The position numbers were made by a program, and so were the translations under genes. A stretch of 64,000 nucleotides of DNA from Sinimarinibacterium flocculans (lineage in GTDB: Bacteria; Pseudomonadota; Gammaproteobacteria; Nevskiales; Nevskiaceae): positions 248,001 through 312,000 of the forward strand of contig NZ_QICN01000003.1 of assembly GCF_003201205.1 (NCBI RefSeq), given 5' to 3'. The notes beneath the pieces were generated by a model. It did no database searches and was not told the origin of the DNA. It saw only the letters and a list, made by a program, of their open reading frames with translations. This document shows positions 1 through 7,178 of this stretch, piece by piece; the stretch's first letter is position 1, and the number at the start of each line of letters is the position of its first letter.

Positions 1-279
1 GCGCAGGTCATCGCGCAGGTGGAAGCGGTAGACCCGTCCATCGTCGCTGACCTCCCAGGATCGGGCGGCCGCCGGGATCGCGCTGCCGTCGTCGCCAACG
101 GCCGTCAGCCCCTCGAACAGGTCGCGGACGATGTTGCCGGCGCTGACACCCTCGACGCGATGCGGATCGAGCGTTTCCGGCTCGGGGCCGTTGCCGATGC
201 GCAGCACGTCGGCGGCTGCGGACACGTCTGCACACAGCGTCGACAGCAACAGGGTCGTGAACCACAGGGCGGCGCGCAT
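1..279 (-). CDS. Periplasmic peptide-binding protein of an ABC transporter (family 5), N-terminal part
   Basis: This is the first 93 codons of a leftward gene that runs off the window. The ATG is at 279. Residues 1-23 form a signal peptide (hydrophobic WFTTLLLSTLCA, then ADVSAAA). The mature start reads VLRIGNGPEPETLDPHR, then NIVRDLFEGLT and WEVSDDGRVYRFHLRDDLR. This is the typical opening of OppA/DppA-type solute-binding proteins, which bind oligopeptides or nickel chelates in the periplasm for an ABC importer. The permease and ATPase genes would lie to the left, unseen. No good ribosome-binding site is visible; the fold-back element begins 11 bp upstream of the ATG, so expression may depend on it. 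The substrate cannot be told from this fragment. Confidence 0.85.
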   Translation of the reverse strand, partial: MRAALWFTTLLLSTLCADVSAAADVLRIGNGPEPETLDPHRVEGVSAGNIVRDLFEGLTAVGDDGSAIPAAARSWEVSDDGRVYRFHLRDDLR

Positions 280-290
280 GCGCCCGAGCT

Positions 291-604
291 TAGGGCCTGT
301 TAACGCTATGGACATCACTGTGATGCCACCGGATTTGCGGCCAGGCAAGGCGCGACGAGGGAATTTGGTGGTTCCAAATGACCGAGGAGGACATGGCCAT
401 GCTGAGCGATGACCGACGTCATGGCGAAGTAAGCCATGTCCGCATGGCCGCAAATCCGGTGGCACCCCGGAGGGGCGGGGCCGTTTTGGCGCATCGCGGC
501 GTCAGTCGTCGCTCGCGTACGTCGAGTACGCCACGCTCCTCCTTCCTTGCGCTGCGCCAAAACAGCCTCCGTCACAGCGACGGCCATAGCGTTAACAGGC
601 CCTA
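291..604. mobile_element. Fold-back (MITE-like) element with nested inverted repeats
   Basis: The 21-bp ends at 291-311 and 584-604 are perfect inverted repeats. Inside are two further foldbacks: a 20-bp pair at 324-343/445-464, itself containing a 9-bp pair at 389-397/433-441 and a 6-bp hairpin at 363-379, and an 11-bp pair at 483-493/553-563 with a small hairpin at 516-530. The whole would fold as a multi-branched cruciform or RNA. The flanks 282-290 and 605-613 match at 8 of 9 bases, as expected of a target-site duplication. No convincing gene lies inside. The right end supplies the TAG stop of the EamA gene, and the left end sits directly upstream of the peptide-binding-protein ATG. I do not recognise the family. 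This is also the only gene-free stretch over 300 bp. Confidence 0.7.
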
Positions 605-1507
605 GCCCGATCTGCCCCGCACCGGCCGGCGCGAGGCCAGCGTCACCAGCACGACGCCGGCGAGAATCACCAGCGTACCCGCGATCTGCGGCCCCTGCAT
701 CGCCTCGTCGAGCAGCCACCAGCCGAGCAGCACGGCGATCGCCGGGTTGACATAGGCGTAGGTGCCGAGCTGCGCTGGCGTCACCTCGTGGACCAGCCAG
801 AAGTAGGCGCCATAGGCGATGCACGAACCGAAGACGACGAGATAGATCAGCGCCCCCAGCGCCTCGGGCGTCGGCGTCCAGCGTTGCGCATCGCCCAGTG
901 CCAGGCCGAGCGTCGTCATGATCGCGCCGGTGATCAGCATCTGCAGCGCGGCTGCCATCAGCGGGGTGCAGCCGAGCGGGTAGCGCCGTGAGATCACCGA
1001 ACCGGCGGCCCACAGCACCGGTGCCGCCAGCAGGGCTGCGTAGGCGAACCACGGTGCGCTGCGCAGATGCAGGCCGCTGCCGACCAGCAGCGCGACGCCG
1101 GCCAGCCCGAGCAGCAGGCCCGCGCCGGCGGCCCAGCTCAGGCGGTCGCCGCGCCCGCCGATCGCACCGAAGCAGGCCATCCAGATGGCCGACGTGGCGA
1201 TGATCAGGGCGGCCTGGTTGGACTCCACCCAGTGTTCGGCCCAAGTCACCAGGCCATTGCCGCCGACGAGCATCAGGATGGCCGTCGCTGCGATGATCAC
1301 CCAGTCGCGCCGGCTGGCCGGCAGGCGTGCGCCGCGCAGCCAGGCATATCCGAACAGCAGCGGCGCGGCGATGAGGAAACGCACGCCGGCAAACAGCACG
1401 GGCGGCAGGTCCTGGACACCGATGCGGATCGCAAGATAGGTCGACCCCCAGACGATGTAGACGACCGCAAATGCGGACGCGACCAGCAGGGGACGCGAGG
1501 CCGTCAC
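602..1507 (-). CDS. EamA/DMT-superfamily transporter
   Basis: A 301-residue inner-membrane protein with about ten hydrophobic segments arranged as two EamA repeats. The first opens with VYIVWGSTYLAIRIG and the second with a conserved WAAGSVISRR region. It belongs to the drug/metabolite transporter superfamily (RhaT/YedA-like exporters of amino acids or metabolites); the substrate is unknown. I placed the start at the GTG at 1507, giving VTASRPLLVASAF, because the frame upstream is an arginine/proline-rich shadow of the TPR gene. It begins 13 bp after that gene's stop and may be the last gene of the TonB2 operon. The stop codon TAG (602-604) is the terminal triplet of the fold-back element, so the natural C-terminus may have been altered by insertion. 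Confidence 0.85.
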   Translation of the reverse strand: MTASRPLLVASAFAVVYIVWGSTYLAIRIGVQDLPPVLFAGVRFLIAAPLLFGYAWLRGARLPASRRDWVIIAATAILMLVGGNGLVTWAEHWVESNQAALIIATSAIWMACFGAIGGRGDRLSWAAGAGLLLGLAGVALLVGSGLHLRSAPWFAYAALLAAPVLWAAGSVISRRYPLGCTPLMAAALQMLITGAIMTTLGLALGDAQRWTPTPEALGALIYLVVFGSCIAYGAYFWLVHEVTPAQLGTYAYVNPAIAVLLGWWLLDEAMQGPQIAGTLVILAGVVLVTLASRRPVRGRSG

Positions 1508-1520
1508 GCGGACATGCCCG

Positions 1521-2846
1521 TCAGTTCTTCGCCTTTTCCTCTTCCGGCGCCGCGTCGCTGGATTCGGCGGCGGCAATCGCGGCCTGCGCTTCGGCCTCTT
1601 CGGTCTGCGCAATGTGATTCAGCCATTGCGTGGCGTTGCTGCGACTCTCGTCGTAACGCTGCGCCTTGCGCAGCGAGGCGATCGCGGCCTTGCGGTTACC
1701 CGACTGGAACGCGGCAACGCCTTCGAGATAGGCCGCATCGCCCATCTTCTTGATGCCCTTGGCCTGCGCCTGGGAGAGAACGTCGAGCGCTTCCTTCCAG
1801 CGCTCGTCCTCGACGTAGATCTGGCCGAGCCGATAGAAGATCTCGCCGTCGCTGGCCTTGGCAGCCGCGCGCTTGAGCACGACCTCCGCCTTGCCGTATT
1901 CGCGCGCCATGGTCCAGGCGTCGCCGGTCAGGCTCAGGGTCTTCTCATCGGGCTTGAGGATGCCGCGCTCGAGCCCATCCTCGAGTACCTGCGCCGCCTT
2001 GTACGGAATGTCGAGCAGCAGGTAGATGTTGGCCAGATTGCGGATCTCGCCCTCGGTGTCGAGGAAGTTCTGCCGCTCTGCCAGCGCGAGCACCGCGAGC
2101 GATTCCTTGTCGCGCTTGATCTCGAACAGGATGCTCGACAGCTGCTTCCAGTAGTCCTCCTTGGCCGGCACCAGCGCGATCAGCCGGACGAGCACCTCGG
2201 CGCACTGCGGGTACTGCTTGAGCTCGTAGTGCAGCGCCAGCTTGAGCTGCAGCCACGACTCCTTGGGTTCCTTGGACTTCTCGATCGCCTTGTCGACCTG
2301 CGGCAGCGCATCGCGAAAACGCTTGCGGTCGGAGTAGGCGCTCGCGAGCAGGATGTGCGCGTCGGCCGGCGGCTCGGTGGTCACCTCGCGGAAGTAGTAC
2401 TCCATGCGCTCGATGGCCTTGTCGGTCTGGCCATCCTGGAAATAGAGCTGCGCGACGTTGTAGAGCATCTGCTCGTACGGCTGCTGCGGCAGCGCGTCGA
2501 GCGACAGGGCTTCCTCGAAGGCGGCGATGGCCGCCTTGTACTTGTTCTGCGAGATGTAGATGAAGGCCATCGTCTGCCGGATGACGGCCTTCTCGTAATC
2601 GTTGGTCACGCGTCCGAGCAGCGCCTCGGCCTTGCTCAGGGCCTCGGCGTTCTCGTTCTTGCCGATCAGGTCATGCACGCGCTCGAGCTGACGGTAGGTC
2701 ACCTCGGACAGCGTGCCGGCGGCCTTGCGCTCCTTCTTCGGCGCACTCTGGGCCGAAACCTCGGACGCAGGCACGATCCACAGTGCGCACGCAGCAAGCA
2801 CCGCGGCTGCCAACGATTGTCCCAGTGTCCGCAATCTGCGCTGCAT
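1521..2846 (-). CDS. TPR protein of the TonB2/TtpC system
   Basis: A 441-residue protein with an N-terminal signal peptide (about residues 1-32, ending VSAQ) and then tetratricopeptide-like helical pairs nearly to the C-terminus (for example AIAAFEEALSLDALP, KAIERMEYYF, ALDVLSQAQAKG). It is predicted to be periplasmic. In gammaproteobacteria a TPR protein commonly closes ttpC-exbB2-exbD2-tonB2 clusters and is thought to help couple the energy-transduction complex to outer-membrane receptors; that role here rests on context. It follows tonB with a 2-bp gap and so is surely co-transcribed. The acidic, alanine-rich tail (EEAEAQAAIAAAESSD) looks disordered. Confidence 0.85.
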   Translation of the reverse strand: MQRRLRTLGQSLAAAVLAACALWIVPASEVSAQSAPKKERKAAGTLSEVTYRQLERVHDLIGKNENAEALSKAEALLGRVTNDYEKAVIRQTMAFIYISQNKYKAAIAAFEEALSLDALPQQPYEQMLYNVAQLYFQDGQTDKAIERMEYYFREVTTEPPADAHILLASAYSDRKRFRDALPQVDKAIEKSKEPKESWLQLKLALHYELKQYPQCAEVLVRLIALVPAKEDYWKQLSSILFEIKRDKESLAVLALAERQNFLDTEGEIRNLANIYLLLDIPYKAAQVLEDGLERGILKPDEKTLSLTGDAWTMAREYGKAEVVLKRAAAKASDGEIFYRLGQIYVEDERWKEALDVLSQAQAKGIKKMGDAAYLEGVAAFQSGNRKAAIASLRKAQRYDESRSNATQWLNHIAQTEEAEAQAAIAAAESSDAAPEEEKAKN

Positions 2847-2848
2847 CG

Positions 2849-3472
2849 CTACTCGCCCAGGTTGAACTTCACGGTGTACACGCCGGTGGTTTCCATCGGC
2901 GTACCGTCTACCACTTTCGGCCTGAACCGCCCCTTATAGGCGGCGGAAACGGCCGCGGACTCGAAGTAGCCGCGCGGCTTGGCGCTCTTGACGCGTGCCG
3001 ACTTGACGGTGCCGTCGGGCCCCACCGTGATCTCCAGCGTCACCTCGCCGGCGACACCGTCGCGCAACGCCTGTCGCGGATACTGCGGTGCGATGCGCAC
3101 CAGCGGAATCAGCTCGCCGTCGCCCTGGATGTCCCCCGCCGAGAACGTACCGAGGAACGGCCCGCCGGTGATGCTGGTCGGCAGGTTGAGCTTGGGCATG
3201 TTGAACGGCGTCGGTGCCATGTCCGGCTTGGCCTGCGCCTGCACGTTGAGCTGCGGCGGCGGCGGCTTCTTCGGCGGCGGCGGCTTCTCCGGCTTGCTGC
3301 GCGTGCGCGTCTCGAGCTGCGTGTCGCGCTTCAGGCGCACGAAGTCGATGACCGCCGTCGTGGAGTCCTTCTTCGGACCGATGTCGCGCCCCATGATCAG
3401 CAGGTGCATCAGCCAGAACAGGCCGACCGCAATCAGGGCCGCGATCACCACCGCGAGCGCGCTCCGCGCCAT
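2849..3472 (-). CDS. tonB: TonB-family energy transducer (TonB2 type)
   Basis: A 207-residue TonB. Residues 5-27 form a single N-terminal membrane anchor (ALAVVIAALIAVGLFWLMHLL). A proline/lysine-rich spacer follows around 60-74 (KPPPPKKPPPP). The C-terminal domain, about 120-207, carries the hallmark PLVRIAPQYPRQALRDGVAG and ends VYTVKFNLGE. It transmits proton-motive force from ExbB/ExbD to TonB-dependent receptors; a large receptor gene lies about 9 kb away in the same orientation. The spacer is shorter than in E. coli TonB, which is usual for TonB2 proteins. The gene shares one base with exbD (stop and start meet at 3472). Family assignment is secure; which receptors it serves is not visible. 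Confidence 0.93.
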   Translation of the reverse strand: MARSALAVVIAALIAVGLFWLMHLLIMGRDIGPKKDSTTAVIDFVRLKRDTQLETRTRSKPEKPPPPKKPPPPQLNVQAQAKPDMAPTPFNMPKLNLPTSITGGPFLGTFSAGDIQGDGELIPLVRIAPQYPRQALRDGVAGEVTLEITVGPDGTVKSARVKSAKPRGYFESAAVSAAYKGRFRPKVVDGTPMETTGVYTVKFNLGE

Positions 3473-3882
3473 CAGCCGCCCCCGCTCTGGTCAGCCGCGA
3501 TCGAGACGTTGAACACGCCGGCGAGGCGTACCTGGTCCATGACCTCGACCAGCGTACCGGTCTCGGAGGTCTTGTCGGCGATGATCACGACCGATCCTTC
3601 CGGATTCTCCGCGTGCAGGCGCTCGACGGTGGCGCGCACCGCGCGCTTGTCGACGACGCGCTTGTCGATCCAGATCTCGCCGTTGGAGCGGATCGCGATG
3701 AGGATGTTGCCGCGCTCCTTGCGCTCGGCGGTCGCCGCGCTGGGGCGGCTGACGTCGATGCCGGCTTCCTTGACGAACGAGGTCGTCACGATGAAGAAGA
3801 TCAGCAGGATGAACGACATGTCCAGCATCGGCGTCAGGTCGATCTGGGCGTCGTCGTCCGTACCTCTGTTTCTGCGTGCCAT
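3472..3882 (-). CDS. exbD: ExbD biopolymer transport protein
   Basis: A 136-residue ExbD/TolR protein. A short polar N-terminus leads to one transmembrane helix with the essential acidic residue in LTPMLDMSFILLIFF (D21). A periplasmic domain follows, with the conserved VVIIADKTSETGTLVEVMD region. With ExbB it forms the proton channel that energises TonB. It sits between exbB and tonB in a tightly packed operon. The length matches the family. TolR is excluded by the operon context, since no tolA, tolB or pal is nearby. Confidence 0.93.
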   Translation of the reverse strand: MARRNRGTDDDAQIDLTPMLDMSFILLIFFIVTTSFVKEAGIDVSRPSAATAERKERGNILIAIRSNGEIWIDKRVVDKRAVRATVERLHAENPEGSVVIIADKTSETGTLVEVMDQVRLAGVFNVSIAADQSGGG

Positions 3883-3892
3883 GACGTAAACC

Positions 3893-4417
3893 TTAATGCG
3901 TGATCATGTGGTCGTTGAGCTTGCTGGTTTCGGTCGCCAGCTTCTTCTCGAGCCACAGGATCGGATAAAGACCGGAAATCGACACGACCATGCCCGCCAT
4001 CGTCGGGATCGTCGCCGCCGAAACGCCGGAGGCCATCGCGCGTGCGTTGCCGGTGCCCAGTGTCGCCATCACGTCGAACACCTGGATCATGCCGGTCACG
4101 GTGCCGAGCAGGCCGAGCAGCGAGGCCAGCGCGACCAGCGCCTTGATCAGGCCGAGATAGCCACGGATCTCGCGTGTCGCCTCGGACACCAGCTTGCGCT
4201 TGACCTGACGGGCGTACCAGGAGGAGTGATCGCTGCGCGCATCCCACTCGGACTGGATGCGTCCCACCATGCGCGGCAGTTCACGCCGGCAGTACAGCCA
4301 GCGCTCCATGATCAGCACCCACAGGATGAACGCGGCACCGAGCAGGATGCGGACCACCGGCCCGCCCAGTTCGAGCAGATCGCGAACGTCCGCGAACAGA
4401 TCAAGCGGTCCGACCAT
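3893..4417 (-). CDS. exbB: ExbB proton-channel protein (ExbB2 type)
   Basis: A 174-residue MotA/TolQ/ExbB protein with three hydrophobic segments: about residues 15-35 (VRILLGAAFILWVLIMERW) and the paired helices carrying ALASLLGLLGTVTGMIQVF and PTMAGMVVSISGLYPILW. It is the core subunit of the inner-membrane proton channel. I chose the ATG at 4417 (MVGPLDLF), which matches the length of ExbB2 proteins. An upstream in-frame ATG at 4432 has its GGAG only two bases away and is less likely. The start lies within the end of ttpC (17-bp overlap), implying translational coupling. This is the smaller of two ExbB-fold proteins in the operon. Confidence 0.92.
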   Translation of the reverse strand: MVGPLDLFADVRDLLELGGPVVRILLGAAFILWVLIMERWLYCRRELPRMVGRIQSEWDARSDHSSWYARQVKRKLVSEATREIRGYLGLIKALVALASLLGLLGTVTGMIQVFDVMATLGTGNARAMASGVSAATIPTMAGMVVSISGLYPILWLEKKLATETSKLNDHMITH

Positions 4418-5777
4418 GCTGCTTCTCGGCATGCTCCGCGATCAGGCCGGCGGCCTCCTCGTCGAGGATCTGCACGATGTTCTTGCTGCGGCCGGCGAGA
4501 TAGGCGTGGATCAGCACCATCGGGATCGCGACCACCAGGCCCATGACCGTGGTGACCAGCGCCTGCGAGATGCCGTCGGCCATGATCTTCGGATCGCCGG
4601 TGCCGAACAGCGTGATCTGCTGGAAGGTCAGGATCATGCCGGTGACCGTGCCGAGCAGACCCATCAGCGGACCGACGGCGGCGATCATCTTGATCGCCGG
4701 CAGCCAGCTTTCGAGCGCCGGAATCTCCTTGAGCACGGCCTCGTCGAGCCGCAGCTGCAGCGTTTCCTGATCGACGTTCGGGTCCTTGTAGTAGACCGCG
4801 AGCACACGACCGAGCGGATTGCCCTCGCTGGCGTTGGACGTGTCCTTGCGCTGCGAGTTGACCTTGGCACCGACGGCCGACAGGGCGATGAAGCGCACCG
4901 CGGCCATGATCAGGCCGATCGCGCCGACGGCGAGAATCAGATAGCCGACCAGGCCACCGAACTTGATCTGCTCGCCGAGCTTGGGCGTCTGCACCAGCAC
5001 CGACAGCAGCGTACCGCGCGTCGGGTCCAGCGTCGCCCGGTGATACCCGCTGGTCTCGTCGAGCAGGTCGACGTTCGGCGACACGAAGCGCGACGCCGGC
5101 TGGCGGCTGAGCACGGCGAACTCGCGCTCGCCGGGCAGGTAGGTGAGGAAGCCGTCTTCACTGGACGCGGTGAAGCCGCCGAGGCGCACCACCGCCGTGT
5201 CCTGCTCCTGGCCTTCGAGATTGATGACCTTGGTCGAGAACTTGGTGACGCGGCCGCTCTCGGTCATCTCGCGCTGCATCTCGAACCACAGGCGCTCGAG
5301 ATCCTCGATCGAGGCCAGCGCCTTGGATTCGGACAGCTTGCGCGCGAAGGTCTCGCGCTCCGGATACTGCGCCGACACCATCGAGTTGTAGGCCACCGAC
5401 GCGAAGTCGCCGGCCACCTGACGCACGACGCCGAACATCTCGCCGAGGTTGCCGAGCTTGGCGTCGAGCGCCGCCTGCAGCTCGGTCAGCTTCTTCTCGT
5501 TGGCATCGAACTGCGCCGATAGGGCGTTGGCGCGGCTGTTCTCGCGCGTCAGCTCGGCCTGGGCCTCGCTGAGCATCTGTGCGCGACGGTTGCGCTCCTG
5601 CTGGAACTGATTGATCCGCGCCTGGTTCTGCTGCGCTTCGCGGGCACGCGCCGTGCGCGTCTGTTCGAGCAGTTCGTCGAGGGAGGCAGCGCCCTGCGCC
5701 TGCCCGATTCCGGGGGCGGCGGCGACCAGCAGGATCGCGAGCGGACGCAGCAGACTGAACAAAGGCTTGCGCAACAT
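4401..5777 (-). CDS. ttpC: TtpC-like TonB-system accessory protein with ExbB domain
   Basis: A 458-residue protein combining a signal peptide (about 1-27, ending GIGQAQG), a long charged coiled coil (about 30-120, e.g. QNQARINQFQQERNRRAQML), a periplasmic region, and a C-terminal MotA/TolQ/ExbB domain (about 265-440; GPLMGLLGTVTGMILTFQQ). This architecture matches TtpC, which Vibrio TonB2 systems need in addition to ExbB2/ExbD2 for receptor-dependent uptake. It lies between DUF3450 (1-bp gap) and exbB (17-bp overlap). Having two ExbB-fold proteins in one operon is normal for TtpC systems and is not a duplication artefact. Confidence 0.9.
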   Translation of the reverse strand: MLRKPLFSLLRPLAILLVAAAPGIGQAQGAASLDELLEQTRTARAREAQQNQARINQFQQERNRRAQMLSEAQAELTRENSRANALSAQFDANEKKLTELQAALDAKLGNLGEMFGVVRQVAGDFASVAYNSMVSAQYPERETFARKLSESKALASIEDLERLWFEMQREMTESGRVTKFSTKVINLEGQEQDTAVVRLGGFTASSEDGFLTYLPGEREFAVLSRQPASRFVSPNVDLLDETSGYHRATLDPTRGTLLSVLVQTPKLGEQIKFGGLVGYLILAVGAIGLIMAAVRFIALSAVGAKVNSQRKDTSNASEGNPLGRVLAVYYKDPNVDQETLQLRLDEAVLKEIPALESWLPAIKMIAAVGPLMGLLGTVTGMILTFQQITLFGTGDPKIMADGISQALVTTVMGLVVAIPMVLIHAYLAGRSKNIVQILDEEAAGLIAEHAEKQHGRTA

Positions 5778-5778
5778 G

Positions 5779-6570
5779 TTACTTCGCCTCCTTCGGCGCG
5801 CTGACGGGTACCGACAGCAGATTCGGCGCCGCCTGCTTCTTCGCGATCTTCAGGCCGGCGGTCACGGCGTCCTGATAGCTGTTGTCCGCGACCCACTGGT
5901 CGGCGTCGGCGTCCCAGTAGCCGCTCTCGGAACCGTCGAGCGTCTGATACATCAGCGACACGCGGCCGGCACGCAGGAACTCCACGGTGCGCTCGCCGAT
6001 CTTGCCCTGGTAGGCCTCGAGCGTCCGTCCGTACTCCATCTCGACCTGGTAGGCCTCGACGATGCGGCGGAACTTCTCCGCGATCGACACGTCGGCACGC
6101 GTCATCATGTCCTTGAGGTCGGCGATGCGCTCGGCACGCTCATCGGGCAGGAACGGCAGGTCGAGCCTGACGAACTCCTCGAGCGTCGTCAGCATCTTCT
6201 GCAAAAAGGGCACGATCTCGCGCGCAGTGGTCTCGATCTCGCCGAGCTGCTGCTGCATCGTCTCCATTTCCTCGACCTGCGAGCCGATCGTCGCCTGCAA
6301 CTGTTCGTTGTAGCGCTTGAGGCTCGCCGTCTCCTGGACCACGGCCCGGTACTCGGCGACGGCGCGACGCGTCTCGTCGTCGAGCTTCTCGACGCGGCTC
6401 TGCGTCTGCTGCGCGGCCTGCTCGGCGGCGACCTGCTCGTTGACCGAACGCGTCACCGGGGCCGTCGATTGCGCCATCGCCAGCGACGACATCGCGAGAC
6501 CGGCAACGGCCCATCCGCCGTGTTTGAGCATCGCTGCTCGCGCCACCGCTCGATTGGGGCTCTCGGACAT
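5779..6570 (-). CDS. DUF3450 periplasmic coiled-coil protein
   Basis: A 263-residue DUF3450 protein of unknown biochemical function. The ATG at 6570 is preceded by AAGGAAG at a 7-base spacing. A signal-like hydrophobic stretch is near residues 18-33 (GGWAVAGLAMSSLAMAQ). Residues 45-130 are heptad-rich and predicted coiled coil (SLKRYNEQLQATIGSQVEEM), followed by a helical C-terminal part with GYWDADADQWVAD. It is the first gene of the TtpC/TonB2 operon, a linkage seen widely in marine and soil gammaproteobacteria. It may bridge the inner-membrane complex and the periplasm together with the coiled coil of TtpC; that is inference. Confidence 0.85.
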   Translation of the reverse strand: MSESPNRAVARAAMLKHGGWAVAGLAMSSLAMAQSTAPVTRSVNEQVAAEQAAQQTQSRVEKLDDETRRAVAEYRAVVQETASLKRYNEQLQATIGSQVEEMETMQQQLGEIETTAREIVPFLQKMLTTLEEFVRLDLPFLPDERAERIADLKDMMTRADVSIAEKFRRIVEAYQVEMEYGRTLEAYQGKIGERTVEFLRAGRVSLMYQTLDGSESGYWDADADQWVADNSYQDAVTAGLKIAKKQAAPNLLSVPVSAPKEAK

Positions 6571-6600
6571 GCGTGAACTTCCTTGGGATTGGGCTTGAGA

Positions 6601-6643
6601 AATATTGTCAGGCGGCGTCGAAACGCAAGAAATACGCCGCCTG
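6601..6643 (-). promoter_or_regulatory. Candidate promoter with inverted repeat for the DUF3450-tonB operon
   Basis: Reading leftward, TTGCGT (6628-6623) and AATATT (6606-6601) are 16 bases apart and resemble sigma-70 -35 and -10 boxes, about 31 bases before the DUF3450 start. A perfect 10-bp inverted repeat, 6609-6618 with 6634-6643, straddles the -35 element, so a repressor or regulator could act there. No Fur box is recognisable. The match is moderate and untested. Confidence 0.4.
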
Positions 6644-6716
6644 CGCCATCAAGGGGCGGATGGTAGCACCAATGTTCTGCCGCTTAGTAACGGGGTTTTC
6701 CCCCATCATCGGGCAT

Positions 6717-6742
6717 AAAAAAAGGCGAGCTTGCGCTCGCCT
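6717..6742 (-). terminator. Rho-independent terminator after the comEA-like gene
   Basis: On the minus strand an 8-bp perfect GC-rich stem (6742-6735 with 6730-6723, loop of four) is followed by seven Ts (6723-6717). It begins 25 bp past the comEA-like stop codon and precedes the TonB2 operon promoter, so it separates the two units. Confidence 0.88.
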
Positions 6743-6767
6743 GAGGTCGCCCCTCCCTTAGGGACTA

Positions 6768-7037
6768 TCAGTCTTTGACCTTGATGTTGGCCTTGTTCTG
6801 TTCGTAGATCGCCTCGCCGATTCCACCCACCCGGGTGATGTCCTCGGGCTTGACGAAAGCGCCGTTGGCTTCGCGATCCTCGACGATCGCCGCAGCCTTG
6901 GCCGGTCCTACGCCCTTGAGTTCCTCGGACAGCGTCTGCGCGTCCGCCGTGTTGATGTTGACCGGCCCGGCGTGTGCCGAAACGGCGAACAGCAACGCGG
7001 CGGCCGCCGCGAACTTCATCATGGTCTGCATCGTCAT
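6768..7037 (-). CDS. comEA: ComEA-like helix-hairpin-helix protein
   Basis: An 89-residue secreted protein. It has a signal peptide (about 1-23, ending SAHAG), then NINTADAQTL and two helix-hairpin-helix motifs (LKGVGPAKAAAIV and ITRVGGIGEAIYEQ). The fold matches ComEA, the periplasmic DNA-binding protein that ratchets DNA inward during transformation; many gammaproteobacteria have this minimal form without a membrane anchor. It stands alone between two terminators, which implies its own promoter. Competence is not proven by this gene: no other com or pil gene is in the window. Confidence 0.88.
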   Translation of the reverse strand: MTMQTMMKFAAAAALLFAVSAHAGPVNINTADAQTLSEELKGVGPAKAAAIVEDREANGAFVKPEDITRVGGIGEAIYEQNKANIKVKD

Positions 7038-7106
7038 CCCCTCCCTATGCCTGGGCCTGAGTGCCGCTTGGTGGCGGCAGCCTCACTCTAGGAGCCCGGC
7101 GCGCAG

Positions 7107-7145
7107 AAAAACATTAGCCGGATGGCTGATAGCCATCCGGCTAAT
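7107..7145 (-). terminator. Rho-independent terminator after the S9 peptidase gene
   Basis: A perfect 15-bp stem (7113-7127 with 7131-7145, loop of three) is followed on the minus strand by a G and a run of five Ts. It lies 33 bp downstream of the peptidase stop and ends the leftward unit that begins further right. Confidence 0.85.
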
Positions 7146-7178
7146 TGACAGAAGCCGCGGATCTGTGGCTGGCGACGC

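Noticed and set aside
315-1244. Minus-strand frame crossing the fold-back element and EamA gene
   Set aside because: Low-complexity product out of frame with the transporter; not a gene.
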